Shown one piece after another: positions 1 through 11,829 of a DNA stretch of 64,000 nt (positions are counted from its first letter, which is position 1; every line of letters starts with the position of its first letter). Source of the DNA: Azadirachta indica (lineage: Eukaryota; Streptophyta; Magnoliopsida; Sapindales; Meliaceae); the NCBI GenBank assembly GCA_022749755.1, contig CM040445.1:9011182-9075181 (forward strand). The letters run 5' to 3'. Both the position numbers and the translations under genes were made by a program. The notes below the pieces were generated by a model that saw only the letters and a list, made by a program, of their open reading frames with translations, did not search any database and was not told the DNA's origin.

Positions 1-470
1 TCATAGAGGAAATGTGTGCATATTGATTTTCCTTATGCCATCCCATCAAATTTCTGCCTTGGAATAATTGTGCTTGAGGTTACTTTAGGAGCCATTTATT
101 GATTCGCATTCAAGTTATGCAAGCTGCCTTTTTTTTTTTTTTTTAAAAAAACTAAAATTTTGTTTGATGTGAATGTCGTCAGTAATCAGGTGGTACTGGA
201 AATAAACTTGAGTGTGAAGTTGCAGCACTGAAATAGACATATATGGTAAATGCTCGGATGATTCATCATTATACACAAGCAATGATTGAATAACCCTGGC
301 ATAACTAACCAAATTATCATCTATTCAAGTGAATCCTAATGTGCCTAGTGACATGTTTGGTGGAATTTTATACAAGAATAGTTACTGCAGCCTATGGTTT
401 GCTTGGATACAACAGCCTGAGAGAAAGGATGCATATGTGTGCCTAATTACTTCTATTGATCCATTTGTAG
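1..470 (+). other. HAP2 intron, upstream part
   Basis: The first HAP2 exon in the window begins after the acceptor ending TTTGTAG at 470. I found no match to the preceding conserved HAP2 segment (the cysteine-containing stretch before the RLKDENG exon) in bases 1-470, so this is read as intron. A poly-T run at 129-143 is the only notable feature. Confidence 0.6.
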
Positions 471-3400
471 GTTGAAAGATGAAAATGGCCATATTATTGA
501 GCACACTCAGGTGCATTTCTAACTTCTTGTATTACCTGATTTCCATGTTTAGTACTATATATATAGCGCAGGTTCAGCAGCCCTAATAGCCCCCCCCTTT
601 TAACACTACACACAATCTTAACCTTTAATTTCTTTTATTTTCTTTCTCTGTTGTTGTCTCTTACCCATTGTATTATCCTCTCTCTCTCTCTCTTAAAAGT
701 CCATTTACTTTCTTAAAAAAAAAAATCTTCAGATGCAATAGTGCCACTGAATACGAAGTGCATGTTGATCAATGAAAGTGAACTTTGGAAAATATGCACC
801 ATAAACATTAATAAGAAACTAAATTGAGCAAGTCCTATTAAACATTGTAATCCAACAAGAAGTCTTTCGAGAAGAATAAAAGAAACACAAAAGATACAAC
901 TTTCAAGAAGAATAAAAGAAACACATAAAAGATACAAGAGAAATTGTGACAACAATCAATACGGAAGTCTTCAATATTCAAGTGACGATATGGTCATCAA
1001 ACAGAACAAATAATGGTGAAATTATAAGTACTTTTTCATTATTTAAACAATATGGCCAATGTTAATAATGAATTGGCTGTGTACATATCAAATGCTACAA
1101 CCCTTTCCTGAAAGAATCAAAAACATAAAACAATATTTCCTCTTAACCTCAAGCCAGGAATAATGGAGAGACAAACTAGTTGCTTACTTCTATTAAACTT
1201 TTTCACTTTTGTCTAATCCTGCTGGTTGTTGCTGATACAGAATGGAGACTCAGTCACTCAAACTTCCTATGAACAAAAATTATAGTATTTAACTGAGGGA
1301 ATCCATTGTCCTGGCACTATTGGATGATTTGATGATTTAAATCAACTTCTCAAATATGATTTAGCAGTGAAAGTATTTTAAGCAAGTAAAAGGACTTTTA
1401 GGAGAGGGGCTGTTTGAATCTTCCCTTATATATTATATTGCAAGATCTTTGGCACCATACTTTTTACACAAATTCTTATACATTTTTCAACCACTGGATC
1501 AATACATTTTCAATGTTTGAGATTAAATATAACACATACACACATTCCCTTTTCCTACCCTATATTACTATTAAGTCATGATACTGTGTTAATTTGTCAT
1601 TCACATACTGATAGTTTGGTGTTCTGATTTGGTGTCTTCCAAGAAAACAATCAATAAATTTAAACTAAAGGGTTGAGAGCCTTTTATCTTCTCTTCTCAT
1701 GGTAGTTAAATACTTATCACTTAGTGAGTATTGTAGAATATATATGTGATTATGCTTCTGTTATTTCTCTTTTCTTTTTCTTCAAACTTCTGGTTTTGAT
1801 TAACTTATGTTTTTTTATTTCTCCTTTCTATGTTCTATATGCACAGCCAATATGTTGTCCTTGTGGACCCCAGAGGCGAGTACCTTCATCATGTGGAAAT
1901 GTCTGTAAGTGCCTTTCATAGTAGATTAGCATTCTGAAATTTTTCATGCATGATGCATCTTATCGAAGATTGATTTTTCTTTATTTTGATTAGTTGACAA
2001 ATTGTTGAAGGGAAAGGCAAATACTGCACATTGTCTCCGATTTCCAGGTGATTGGTATGGCATTGGGCTATACCTTTTTGGCCTTGGTTCTATTTTCTAC
2101 ATGTAATATTTATTAACTGGAAGCTTACAATCAACTTGTGTATGACATAAGTATGCCACTACTTTCATTCAGCCACTATATGAGAAGAGCTTCTCAATAA
2201 GAGGATTAACTAAATGTGTATTATTGATAGTGAAAGGAACAAATTTAGTCAATGACTATTTCTACAAACTTCCTAAATAATTCCCAATATGCTTAGTTCT
2301 TTTGTGAAATACTCAATTGCTAGCTATATACGTAGCAATTGATTGTCACAATACATCACAAATGAAGCTTGTTTGTCAATACTGGAGAAGGTTGTTTACA
2401 ATAAGACTTTGTCTGTCTCAAAGTTTACAGGGAATTAATAGATAAGTTCCTTCAATAAACTTTTGAACCACATAATCTCACAAGCAGTATGGGCATATAG
2501 CACGTTATTATTACTCACAAGCAGTGTGTGATACCATGTTAACAAGCATTGAAAAGAGAAAGAGCACAATAGAAAGATAATTGACTGAATGTCTTGTATA
2601 TGTAAGACTAACTTACAGATTAAAAAGAAGAATGCAAAATATGATCAATTTCTACAACTAACTACACCACAGACTTCCTAATTTAACTTTTATTTATTGA
2701 AAATATCATTTTATTATTTTGCAAATTCCATCATACTTTTCCGATAAACCTATTTTACTTAACCAAACTTATGTTAAACATAAAGGCGTGTTTAATTGGC
2801 AGCTAAACAAACGATAACTTTCCTTTAAAAGCTTTACTTAACTTTGGCCTGTGGTAAAGGCTCTACTCATAAGCTATACCTAATTGTTCATCAGTTAGTT
2901 AGTCCTCATAAGATTGTTGCTCGTATGACTTATTTTCAAAGTACAGCAAAATAGTTATTAACCTTTTATGATACTGTCAAGGTTTGATGAATAAGATGCA
3001 TTCGATTAATAATATATTCGCTGGATGAAAGATAATTTAAGAAAGTTGAAGAAACCTGCATATTCCCTCTTATGTAGATATCTGCATTTTTGTGATGCTT
3101 CGTTGACTTAATTTTTTGAGCAATTTCCTTTGAGTATATTTATATACCAGGAAGCTTAGATGCTTTTGCCATAAATTAATAATTTTCTTTATTCAGGTTC
3201 CATGTTTTTGGTATTGGTCAACGATCAATAGGATTTAGTGTTCGAATTGAGGTGAAGACTGGATCTAAAGTGTCGGTATGTTATGTTTCAACCTCTTTTA
3301 TTTACATATTCTTAATGCTGTGGGTTTATATTTTAATAGATTTACCATTTGCCTTGATGATGTTCTTGCTTTATAATTGCGTATGGAAGCTGATTTTAGA

Positions 3401-6400
3401 AATTTTCCATACATGCCAAATGCTTACCATGCACAGAATTTGTTTACTCATAATATGATCTAGACCTAAGAGAAAACTTGCTATTGTCCTGAGTGAGTTC
3501 TATATTCGATGGTGGGGTTATCAATGGCCTTTATTTATTTGTTGTGTTTGCATCTGCGCAATATTAGTCTTCCAATATTACATAATCATTATTTGTGAGT
3601 GTTTCTTTGCCTATAAAGTTCTCATCCTAATTCATGATTTCATCATTGTGAAGATTTTGTATCATTGCCTATAAAGTGTTTCTTTGCGGATATTATGTTA
3701 GATTATGCCATTGTAGGGGAATCATGATTTTTATTCGAATTATTTCTCATTTTTTATTGCCTCATCTTATAAATAAAGAAGTTATGATATAGTTCAGTAA
3801 TGGAAAATATTGGAAATTGATTTTTGTTAGCAGGAAGTGACTCTGGGTCCTCAAAATAGAACAGTAACATCCAGTGACAATTTCCTAAGGGTTAATCTTA
3901 TTGGGGATTTTGTTGGATACACAAATATTCCGTCATTTGAGGAGTTCTACCTTGTGATTCCAAGGCAGGTATGCTTGCTGACTTTTAGTTCTGATTATTA
4001 GATATATGTTCAGGTTGTTGTCTGCCTGAATAAGTCGATCTTGAGTGCATCTACATGCAGATGTATGAACTATTTTGTGATGACAAACAGAGTGCAGATT
4101 TATAAACGATCTTGTAATCTTTTTGGGAAGAAATTTGTTTCACCCTAACTTGTTTTCTGTTTCGAAGCAGCTTTCTTTCTTTCTGATAGCTACGGTTAAT
4201 TCTGAATAGCTTTGTGTTACTTGGAATTGAGCTGCATGAGGTTAATTCACAATAGCTTTATGTTACTTGGAATTGAACTGCAAAGATCCTATGAAAATGC
4301 TAGGGTGTATGTACAAATCTATTGAATGATGCTGACAGTATTCAAAGAGGTCAATTGATAATTTTGTAGATTTATCAAGAACAAATTAATCATTTATTTT
4401 ATGTGTTGTGCTTACCTAGTTGGAACCTGAGGACCCCAAAGAGACAATGGTGTATGGGAGGGGGGGATGAAAGGCAACCTACAATATGTATGGGTATGGG
4501 TGGCACTTAGAGATGGGTGTTTCAAGTTATACATGACTTCTCTTCCTTGTAGCAACATGGCAAACAAAGCAGCTAGTGGACAAAAATTTTGTTAGTTATG
4601 TACTATGGCTTCTAGGTCTCTCTTTGTGATATGCAATATTAAAGCAGGGATGCATGGTTGGATAAGATGTGTTGAAGAAAATAAAATTATATTGAATCTC
4701 GCTTAAATTATAAACTAAGTACATAGACATGCCTTTATATAGGATGAAATAATAAAGCAACATAAACTAGGAATCTTTATAAATTTAGAAACCCTTAACA
4801 AACTAGGAAAAAACTAATAATAAGTCTAATTTTGATTCTAACACTCCCCCTCAAACTCAAGATGATAGAACAAGCTTGAGTTTGAAAGCTAATGTGATTA
4901 GAAAAAAATCCCAAAACATCAAAAAATAGGAGAAAACTACTCTTGTCTTCAAGAGGCGATCTTATGCCTTCTAAGAAATAAGAAATACTTGATTGTGCCT
5001 TTTTTCAGATGAGAGAAATACTTAACTATTCCTTTTCTAGGCGAGAAAAATACTTGACTATGTCTATTTTTTTTTTTAGGCGAAGAAATACTGATTGTGC
5101 CTTTTATTTTTTAGGCAAAAAATATTGATAGTATCTTTCATAGGTAGAGAATATGTGTAGTGCCTTTCAGTAGGCCAAGAAAATTGATAATACCTTTCCA
5201 TAGGCAAAGAGTAGTAAAAGAAGGGGCAGCCATATTAGGAACTCGTGAACAGTACCAGCCTATAGTACCTGGGAATAGTATATCCAAACAGTACTACGAG
5301 CAACTCTATACCTTGAATTAAGGTTTCCAGATTTTTTTTTTTTTTTGTGATTAGAAAACTAAATCATGCTCAGTAACTAGCTCATAAGGTAACACATCAT
5401 CGCTATTAAAATTTTTCTAAGTTAACTCTTAAACCTAAGATCGAACTTACTCTGATTTTATGTTGAAGAAAATAAAGTTATATTGAATCTCTTTTAAATT
5501 ATAAACTAATCATATAGACATACCTTTACATAGGTTGATATAATAAAGTAACATAAACTAGGAATCCTTATTAATTTCGTAATCCTCATAAACTTAGGAA
5601 CCCTTAAGAAAATAGGAAAAGACTAATAATAAGTTTAATTTTAATTCTAACAAAATGAAACTAGTTTGTGACTGTAGCTTGTTCTTCAAACCTTTATAGA
5701 ACTGGGAATTTGCGTGAGCACTTGTGTTTGATATTTGGATCCGCTTGACAAGCTTGTATTTGTTAAAAATGAGTCTAACCTTGCACATGAGAGGGAGTCT
5801 GAAACCTTAAATACCATTGTTTGATCTTTTACCTTCAAAGGGAGTCTGTAACCTTAAATACTATTGTTTGATCTTTTACCTTCAAATTTAAGCTTTTAGG
5901 TCAAGAACTTACCAATTAGAAAATGCTATTGTCATTAGCAAGTATATGTGTAGGGTTATTGAGGAATGTTTCTCGAGGGTGACGAATTATAATATGAATG
6001 ACAGTGCCCTTTGTAACATATCTCCTATAATATTTTGCTTGATTTTGTGGTAGAGGCATCACTAATCTGTCACTTTCCTATTGCTTATTTGATTTCCATT
6101 GTGTAGCAAGTTATGTTGCTAATAGTTTTTCCTTTCTACTGTGGAAGGGTGGCTCTGGTCAACCACAAGACTTAGGGAGGAATTTTTCAATGTGGATGCT
6201 GCTTGAGAGAGTGAGATTTACCTTAGATGGTCTTGAATGTAATAAAATTGGTGTCAGTTACGAGGCTTTTAATGAGCAGCCGAGCTTTTGCTCTTCACCA
6301 TTTTGGAGTTGCTTGCACAACCAGTTGTGGAATTATCGAGAAGTTAGTATATTAAACTGAAAGTAGTGCATTTTCCTTTTCCTTTTCCTTCATAGATTTT

Positions 6401-9400
6401 TGTAGATGATATAAAGTGAATGTTTTTTCTGTGCTCTGGTAGTCAATATGTTTCCGGCTGCCTCTAATTCAAAGTCATGATAATCGTTAGTTTTGGTGTT
6501 GCAAAATTTGCTTTTCTTAATTGGGTGGCAAATCATGCCTCGTGTTACATAGCATCCTTTACATATTCAACATTGTTGTGTTTTCTACTGTTTTGTTTGT
6601 TTCATGTTATTGTCTGATTAATGTGGAAACTTCTTTTCTCATTAATTAGCACGCAGCATTTTAGTTTATTTTGACAGTTTAGTGTTTTACCTCTCAAATT
6701 GGTGGATTGTAGCCTTGTAATTGATTTCAATAATGGAAAAGTGACAAATTACTTCTGGTGTTGTTTCTGACAGGCTGACCAGAACCGAATTGACAGGAAT
6801 CAGTTGCCACTATATGGGGTGGAAGGAAGGTTTGAAAGGATAAACGACCATCCAGTTATGTTTCCTGAAATATTAGATTTTGAATTTAGAAGGATATTTA
6901 TTCTTTTGACTAAACTCTTTCGGTTTGGGTGCAGAATGCAGGGTCTCATTCATTTTCCATAGGAGTCACTGAAGCTCTTAATACAAATCTCTTGATAGAA
7001 CTAGGTGCTGATGATATAGAATATGTTTACCAAAGGTTAATGTTTACCATTGACGATTAATGCCTAGTGCTGTTTACTTGGGTTATTGATGTCAGCATGG
7101 ATTTTCAATGCTTGTTTAATTTCTGTGAGCAACACTTGTGGTACAATTCATTTTTCAGCTAATGTTCCTGTACTTGCTGCATCTCTGTACAATGCATCTC
7201 TGTACAAGATCCTGGAGAAGTAGTTCCATAGTTGAGAATCACTAGTGCCAATACATGCTTTATGATGTCTTTTTATTTTCAGAATTACGGAAGAACGTCG
7301 TTCTTCAATATTTAACATTTCTTATCTATTTTCTAGGAGTCCGGGAAAAATTATAAGTGTCATTGTCCCAACATTCGAAGCCCTTACACAGTTTGGAGTT
7401 GCTACAATCACAACTAAGAATACTGGTGAAATGGAAGCGTCATATAGCTTAACGGTATTACTTAAACATCTGTTGAGCTTTATGGAATGAGGTCCTTGTT
7501 AGTTGGGCTCTTTCTTATTTGTACAAGAGTGTGCCTGTTTTTAGAGTCTGCCTATAGATTTTGATAGTTCCCTACATTATGTAGGATGCTACCACTGATT
7601 TTAGATGTAGGTGCTTGATAGGTTTTATGATGAAATTACTTGATGCTTGTTTTGCATTAACAAGAACTGAAGATTTTTATAAAAATATAGTATCTCATCA
7701 AGAATTCTCTATTAATTGGGAAGATCTAATACAGCTTGATTGATATATAAACCACTATGAAATTTGGAATAGTTTTAATAAACATGTTTTGGAACTTCAC
7801 ATAGCTCTCCTGTATCCACATTTTCAATGAATGGCTGCTGCAGCTATGATGAATTTTTCAATCTTGCAGTTTGATTGCTCAAGAGGTGTCACCCTTATGG
7901 AGGTACTTTTGAAAACACTTTCATCAATGTGTCTAGCTTCATGATTATGCATCCATGTTCCATGAAAGGTACCATCATTGGAATTTGATATGGCTGCAGG
8001 AACAATACTTCATAATGAAGCCTACAGAAACTTCAATCCGATCGTTCAAACTCTATCCAACAACTGATCAAGCAGCAAAATATACATGCTCAGGTAATTT
8101 AAACCTGGCTTTTTTATCATCTCTCTGTTTCTGTTTTAGTTAAAGTAGATTGAACTTATAGTATGTTTCATTGATAAATATTTTTGTGCGAATGCAGCTA
8201 TTTTAAAGGACTCTGATTTCAATGAAGTTGATAGAGCTGAATGCCAATTCAGTACTATGGCTACGGTCCTGGACAATGGTTCACAGGTTGGAGAATCCCA
8301 AACTCAAAATTAAAACACAAATAAAAAGAAAAATTTTACCTTGGACGTAATATTTAAGTCACTTTAGCTGTTGTTGGTCTAAAGTGTAAGGGTGATGCAT
8401 GGAGAGGGCTTTATCAAGGACATTCTTGAACCCTTGATATCTCAAAGAACATTGGTTGTATTTATTGACATTCCTGATGTCAGCTTAAACGTCTTTCTAG
8501 AATTGAGAGGACACACAATGAATAGGTTGAAACTAAATGAAAATTTTGTTGTTCATCAGTATACTGGGTATATGGGACTGATTAAGTTGGCCACAGATGG
8601 CAATTCATTAGAGTGGCTGAGCAGAAGTTATTAATGCTCTTACTGTTTCATTCTGCTACTTATAGGGTCAAGTAGGAAAAGAAACCAACCTTAGATAAAA
8701 TAGTATGTATTAGCTAATAGTCGCTTATTTATCTTGTTACTCATATTAACAAGGATGTCTTCTATCTTAATTTCTGCCAGCTGAGAAAATGTTTACTAGC
8801 TCTTAAGCTTTTGAAGTTATAGACAAAAATGTCTAAACTCTATCTCTCTCTCTCTCCCTCTGTTCTCTTTGTTTGATCATTGTTGATACTCTCTTACTGG
8901 CTTTCCACATTTTTTTTTAAAAACATTGTGGTTGAGCCTCGCTCTCACTCTCTTTCTTTTTTGTTTGATCATTATAATTGAAGGTTAGAGTGTGAAATCG
9001 CATGAATGGTGTCTGGGTAGCCTCCATTTAGGTTAAGGTTTTTTTCCCCCTTTTTGGTCAAATAATTAAAATTTACGTAGGCAAAATACTCATAACAATT
9101 AAAAAATGGTAAAGTATCTGCATAGCTTTCATTTATGTTAAGATCATTTTTATTTTTTTTGTCAAATACTTAAAATATACAAGGGAAAAATATTGATAAA
9201 CTTCTCTTCCCTTGGATTATTATAGAATTTATACTTTTTGTCAATAATTGCCCATTCCTTTCTGGGTATTAAGTACTTTCACCTTGGGATGTGCTAAGTT
9301 ACTACTATACACAAAAGCCGAATTTAAATGCTAATGCTCTTGGCCTTCTGAACTCAAATGCTTTAACTTACAGTTAAAAGCACTGGCTGTAGTATTTAAG

Positions 9401-11082
9401 CTCTAAATGAAAGAAATGCCCGATTTTAATAAATTGCATAATAGAAAGACTTTGAGGACAGTACTTACTAATTGTCTTTTTTCTGGCAGCAAAATTATAT
9501 TATTGAATGAATTACTTGGGTCATCATTTTATTGCAGATTACTCCCTTTCAACCTCCAAGGACCAGTATAAATGGTTTCTTTGAGTCCATTGAAAGCATG
9601 GGGAAGAAGCTTTGGGAAGGTTTGATGGACTTCATTACTGGAAAAACATGCAGGTAGTTGTTCTTGAAAGGAATATGGATGTGTTGTTTTAAGATTATTT
9701 TCATATGGATGATGATGAGATTAGTTGATATGAATAAAAGATTTATATAAGTGATGAATTAGGAAAATTAAAAAATTAAAACTTATTATGTCCCCAAATC
9801 TCATAAAAAATAGGTATATATTGACAACTGTCTGATTTACTTGTGAACTAAGCCGATGCATCAACATTGTGTAACAGGCATACTTGGAGTCAAATTTGTC
9901 AGCACTTCATATGTGCTGAAGTTTGCAAAAATTATGGATATGCACCCTCTGGAAACCAAGAGCCTATTCAAAATCTATATCTATCATAATGGATTAGATA
10001 GTTGGATTGTTGCTTGTTCCATATTATATTAAATTTAAATGATATTCTTTTTCCCCATAACTGAATCTTGAGTCAGTAAGAAATAGCCTCTTCAGTTCTA
10101 GAAAGTTTTTCTCCAGATCTGAATGTAAACAATCTCATAACGATAAAGAGGCTTTCTTGAGACATAGCTCTTGATATTTGTAAGTTTTTAATTTCTTTTC
10201 ATCTGCCTTCCTCCTCATACAGGTATCTTTAACCATCTCTTATATGTGTGTTGCCATTTTTCATGTCTTGCAGCCTAGATATGACCTATAATGCATAAGT
10301 TTCTGTTTCTTGTATATTAGACAAGGTGACTTCGAGTTTCCTTGTCCCCCATTTATGGCTTCTCTTAGTTATTATATTCTGGAAGTGTATGTAATGATCT
10401 ATTATTATTGTTATTATATTACTATTACTATTGTTATTATTATTATGATCCTCATCATCTTCATTATTATTATTGTTATTATTATGCAGAAGGAAATGCT
10501 CCAGTTTCTTTGACTTCAGCTGCCACATACAATATATATGCCTGAGCTGGATACTGATGTTTGGTCTGGTTTTGGCTATTTTTCCAACAGGTAATATTTT
10601 CTTGCATCAAAATTCAATAGTTAAGAGTGGATTAGTTTCAAAAAAGTTAAACAGTTAACACGCATACGTTGAGTGCAGCGATTGTGCTACTGTGGCTTTT
10701 ACATCAAAAAGGAGTCTTTGATCCTCTTTATGAATGGTGGGACGATCATTTTCAGAGTGAAAATCAGAGAACCAGATGTAATTGGAGGCACAATATTGAT
10801 GTTGATCAACCCCACATTCATGTTAGAAAACATCACAAGCAGGAGGGCAAGCACCTTAAGCATGATGCTCGACGTCGACGAAGTGGTATTCACAGTGATC
10901 ATGTGCATAACCATTCACAGAGGGACAGTGATTATTATTATTATCTTCACCATGTTCACAAACAAAAGCATAAGCATGGGCACAGTAAGAATTCAAGTAT
11001 TAGGCAGCAACTCTTCTTTGACAGAAGGGAGTATGACGATATTGGGCATCATAGACACAGAAAGGTAAGAGAATCGTATTAA
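471..11082 (+). CDS. HAP2: HAPLESS 2 / GCS1 gamete fusogen, 3' fifteen exons (5' part outside window)
   Basis: HAP2/GCS1 is the sperm membrane fusogen that drives gamete fusion and shares its fold with class II fusion proteins. Coding exons that I read: 471-510, 1847-1904, 1994-2054, 3197-3275, 3834-3968, 6148-6342, 6774-6854, 6935-7035, 7337-7454, 7870-7902, 8000-8093, 8198-8286, 9538-9653, 10490-10590 and 10679-11082. All junctions are GT-AG and all phases agree, giving 567 complete codons plus stop. Diagnostic stretches are [58 protein letters not shown] and [19 protein letters not shown]. One transmembrane helix spans the last two exons and is followed by [19 protein letters not shown] and a long His/Lys/Arg-rich cytosolic tail typical of plant HAP2. 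The signal peptide and first exons lie upstream of base 1. No frame break is visible. Family assignment is very secure; the exact 3' end of the last exon is slightly less so. Confidence 0.95.
857..942. repeat. Short tandem duplication in HAP2 intron
   Basis: Two adjacent copies of a roughly 40-bp segment containing AAGAAGAATAAAAGAAACAC and AAAGATACAA. No coding content. Confidence 0.6.
4194..4281. repeat. Tandem duplication, about 43-bp unit
   Basis: GGTTAATTC..AATAGCTTT followed by TGTTACTTGGAATTGA.CTGCA occurs twice, at about 4194-4236 and 4239-4281, with a few substitutions. It lies in the HAP2 intron after exon 3834-3968. Confidence 0.75.
4670..5652 (-). mobile_element. Small LTR element without coding capacity (TRIM-like, copia-type ends)
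   Basis: Two direct LTRs lie at 4670-4843 (174 bp) and 5461-5652 (192 bp). Each begins TGTTGAAGAAAATAAA and ends TTCTAACA, giving TG...CA termini. Flanking 5-mers are AGATG (4665-4669) and AAATG (5653-5657), a target-site duplication with one mismatch. Read on the minus strand, a polypurine tract with GAGGGGGAG abuts the 3' LTR (4844-4860), and TAAAATCAGAGTAAG (5446-5460) abuts the 5' LTR. The latter resembles a decayed copia primer site for initiator tRNA-Met (TATCAGAGC core). The roughly 620-bp interior has no gag or pol, only degenerate short repeats. It therefore looks like a TRIM or a deletion derivative. Its LTR is related to the copia LTR at 21213-22618. It sits inside a HAP2 intron, opposite to the direction of transcription. 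Confidence 0.85.
4940..5220. repeat. Degenerate tandem repeats inside the small LTR element
   Basis: Several imperfect copies of a roughly 40-bp motif of the form AGAAATACTTGA(T/C)T(G/A)TGCCTTTT...AGGCGA lie one after another between the two LTRs. The repeats have no open frame. Confidence 0.6.
5793..5886. repeat. Two-copy 47-bp tandem duplication
   Basis: GGGAGTCTG.AACCTTAAATAC.ATTGTTTGATCTTTTACCTTCAAA occurs at 5793-5839 and again at 5840-5886 with two or three differences. It is intronic in HAP2. Confidence 0.85.
10399..10487. repeat. ATT/ATC microsatellite next to a HAP2 splice acceptor
   Basis: An imperfect (ATT)n/(ATC)n run ends directly at the acceptor of exon 10490-10590. It creates spurious ORFs in both directions that should be ignored. 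Confidence 0.9.
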
Positions 11083-11665
11083 AGGACTATCTGGAACAAG
11101 CAGACATTGTGAGGAAAGGCAAGATGATTTTAACAAGTTTAAACCTAGGCTGTTGGATCATTGACAGTTTAAGCTATTGCTGAGCACAGAGATGATGATA
11201 TTGAAACTGTTAATCTCCATTAAAAGATTGTTATATCTCACCTGTTTGAGGGCAACACTTGTTTATACTCACAGTAGATGCCTTTGATATTGATTTTTTT
11301 TTTTTTTTTGTTTTGTAAATTATCAAGGGTGTATTATATTTTTGGAGCAACGTAAATGCTTTTGATCTCTTCTCTTTCCTTTTACTTTTGTCTTTCTTTC
11401 ATAAGTATACAATAGCACAAAGTGAAATAAAGGACAAAACGCTGTATGCGACACAAAGATTTAACCTATGCAAAAACTGTAGCTTGGCTGGGACAATTGC
11501 TACTGCCTCTTTGTTTTCTACATTATGCTTACATATGAGACTGCCATACCCCTTTTGCAGCCTGGGAATAGGAATCCCAAGTGCTAAGATGCTGAGTCAA
11601 AATATTTTGTGTCTAGCCACACAAATGACTTGCCTTCTTGTTACTTCTGATTTGATTATGAGGAT
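11083..11665. other. 3' intergenic region between convergent HAP2 and CYP87
   Basis: This 583-bp stretch separates the two stop codons and must hold both 3' UTRs. A poly-T tract lies at about 11297-11310. Short ORFs here overlap the antisense 3' end of the P450 and have no independent support. Confidence 0.7.
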
Positions 11666-11795
11666 TCAGGTGTTATCATCTTCTTTCTTCATAATCTGGA
11701 CATGAAAACCATTTGGAAACTGCAAACCAGGTGTTCGGACAATATCGCCTCCTTTGATTGCTTGCCAGCTGATAAGTTTCAAAGTAAAATAGGTT

Positions 11796-11829
<34 letters not shown>

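Noticed and set aside
8392..8634. 80-codon plus-strand ORF in a HAP2 intron
   Set aside because: No recognisable similarity and no start, splice or promoter support. Length is within chance expectation.
9879..9985. Possible extra HAP2 exon ([20 protein letters not shown]) after an ACAG acceptor
   Set aside because: The conserved protein joins [12 protein letters not shown] directly from 9653 to 10490 in phase. Adding this piece breaks the family sequence and soon meets a stop.
10286..10528. Asn-rich minus ORF and hydrophobic plus ORF
   Set aside because: Both are translations of an ATT/ATC microsatellite at a HAP2 intron end.
11388..11705. 105-codon plus ORF downstream of HAP2
   Set aside because: It overlaps the antisense last exon of CYP87 and has no family resemblance.
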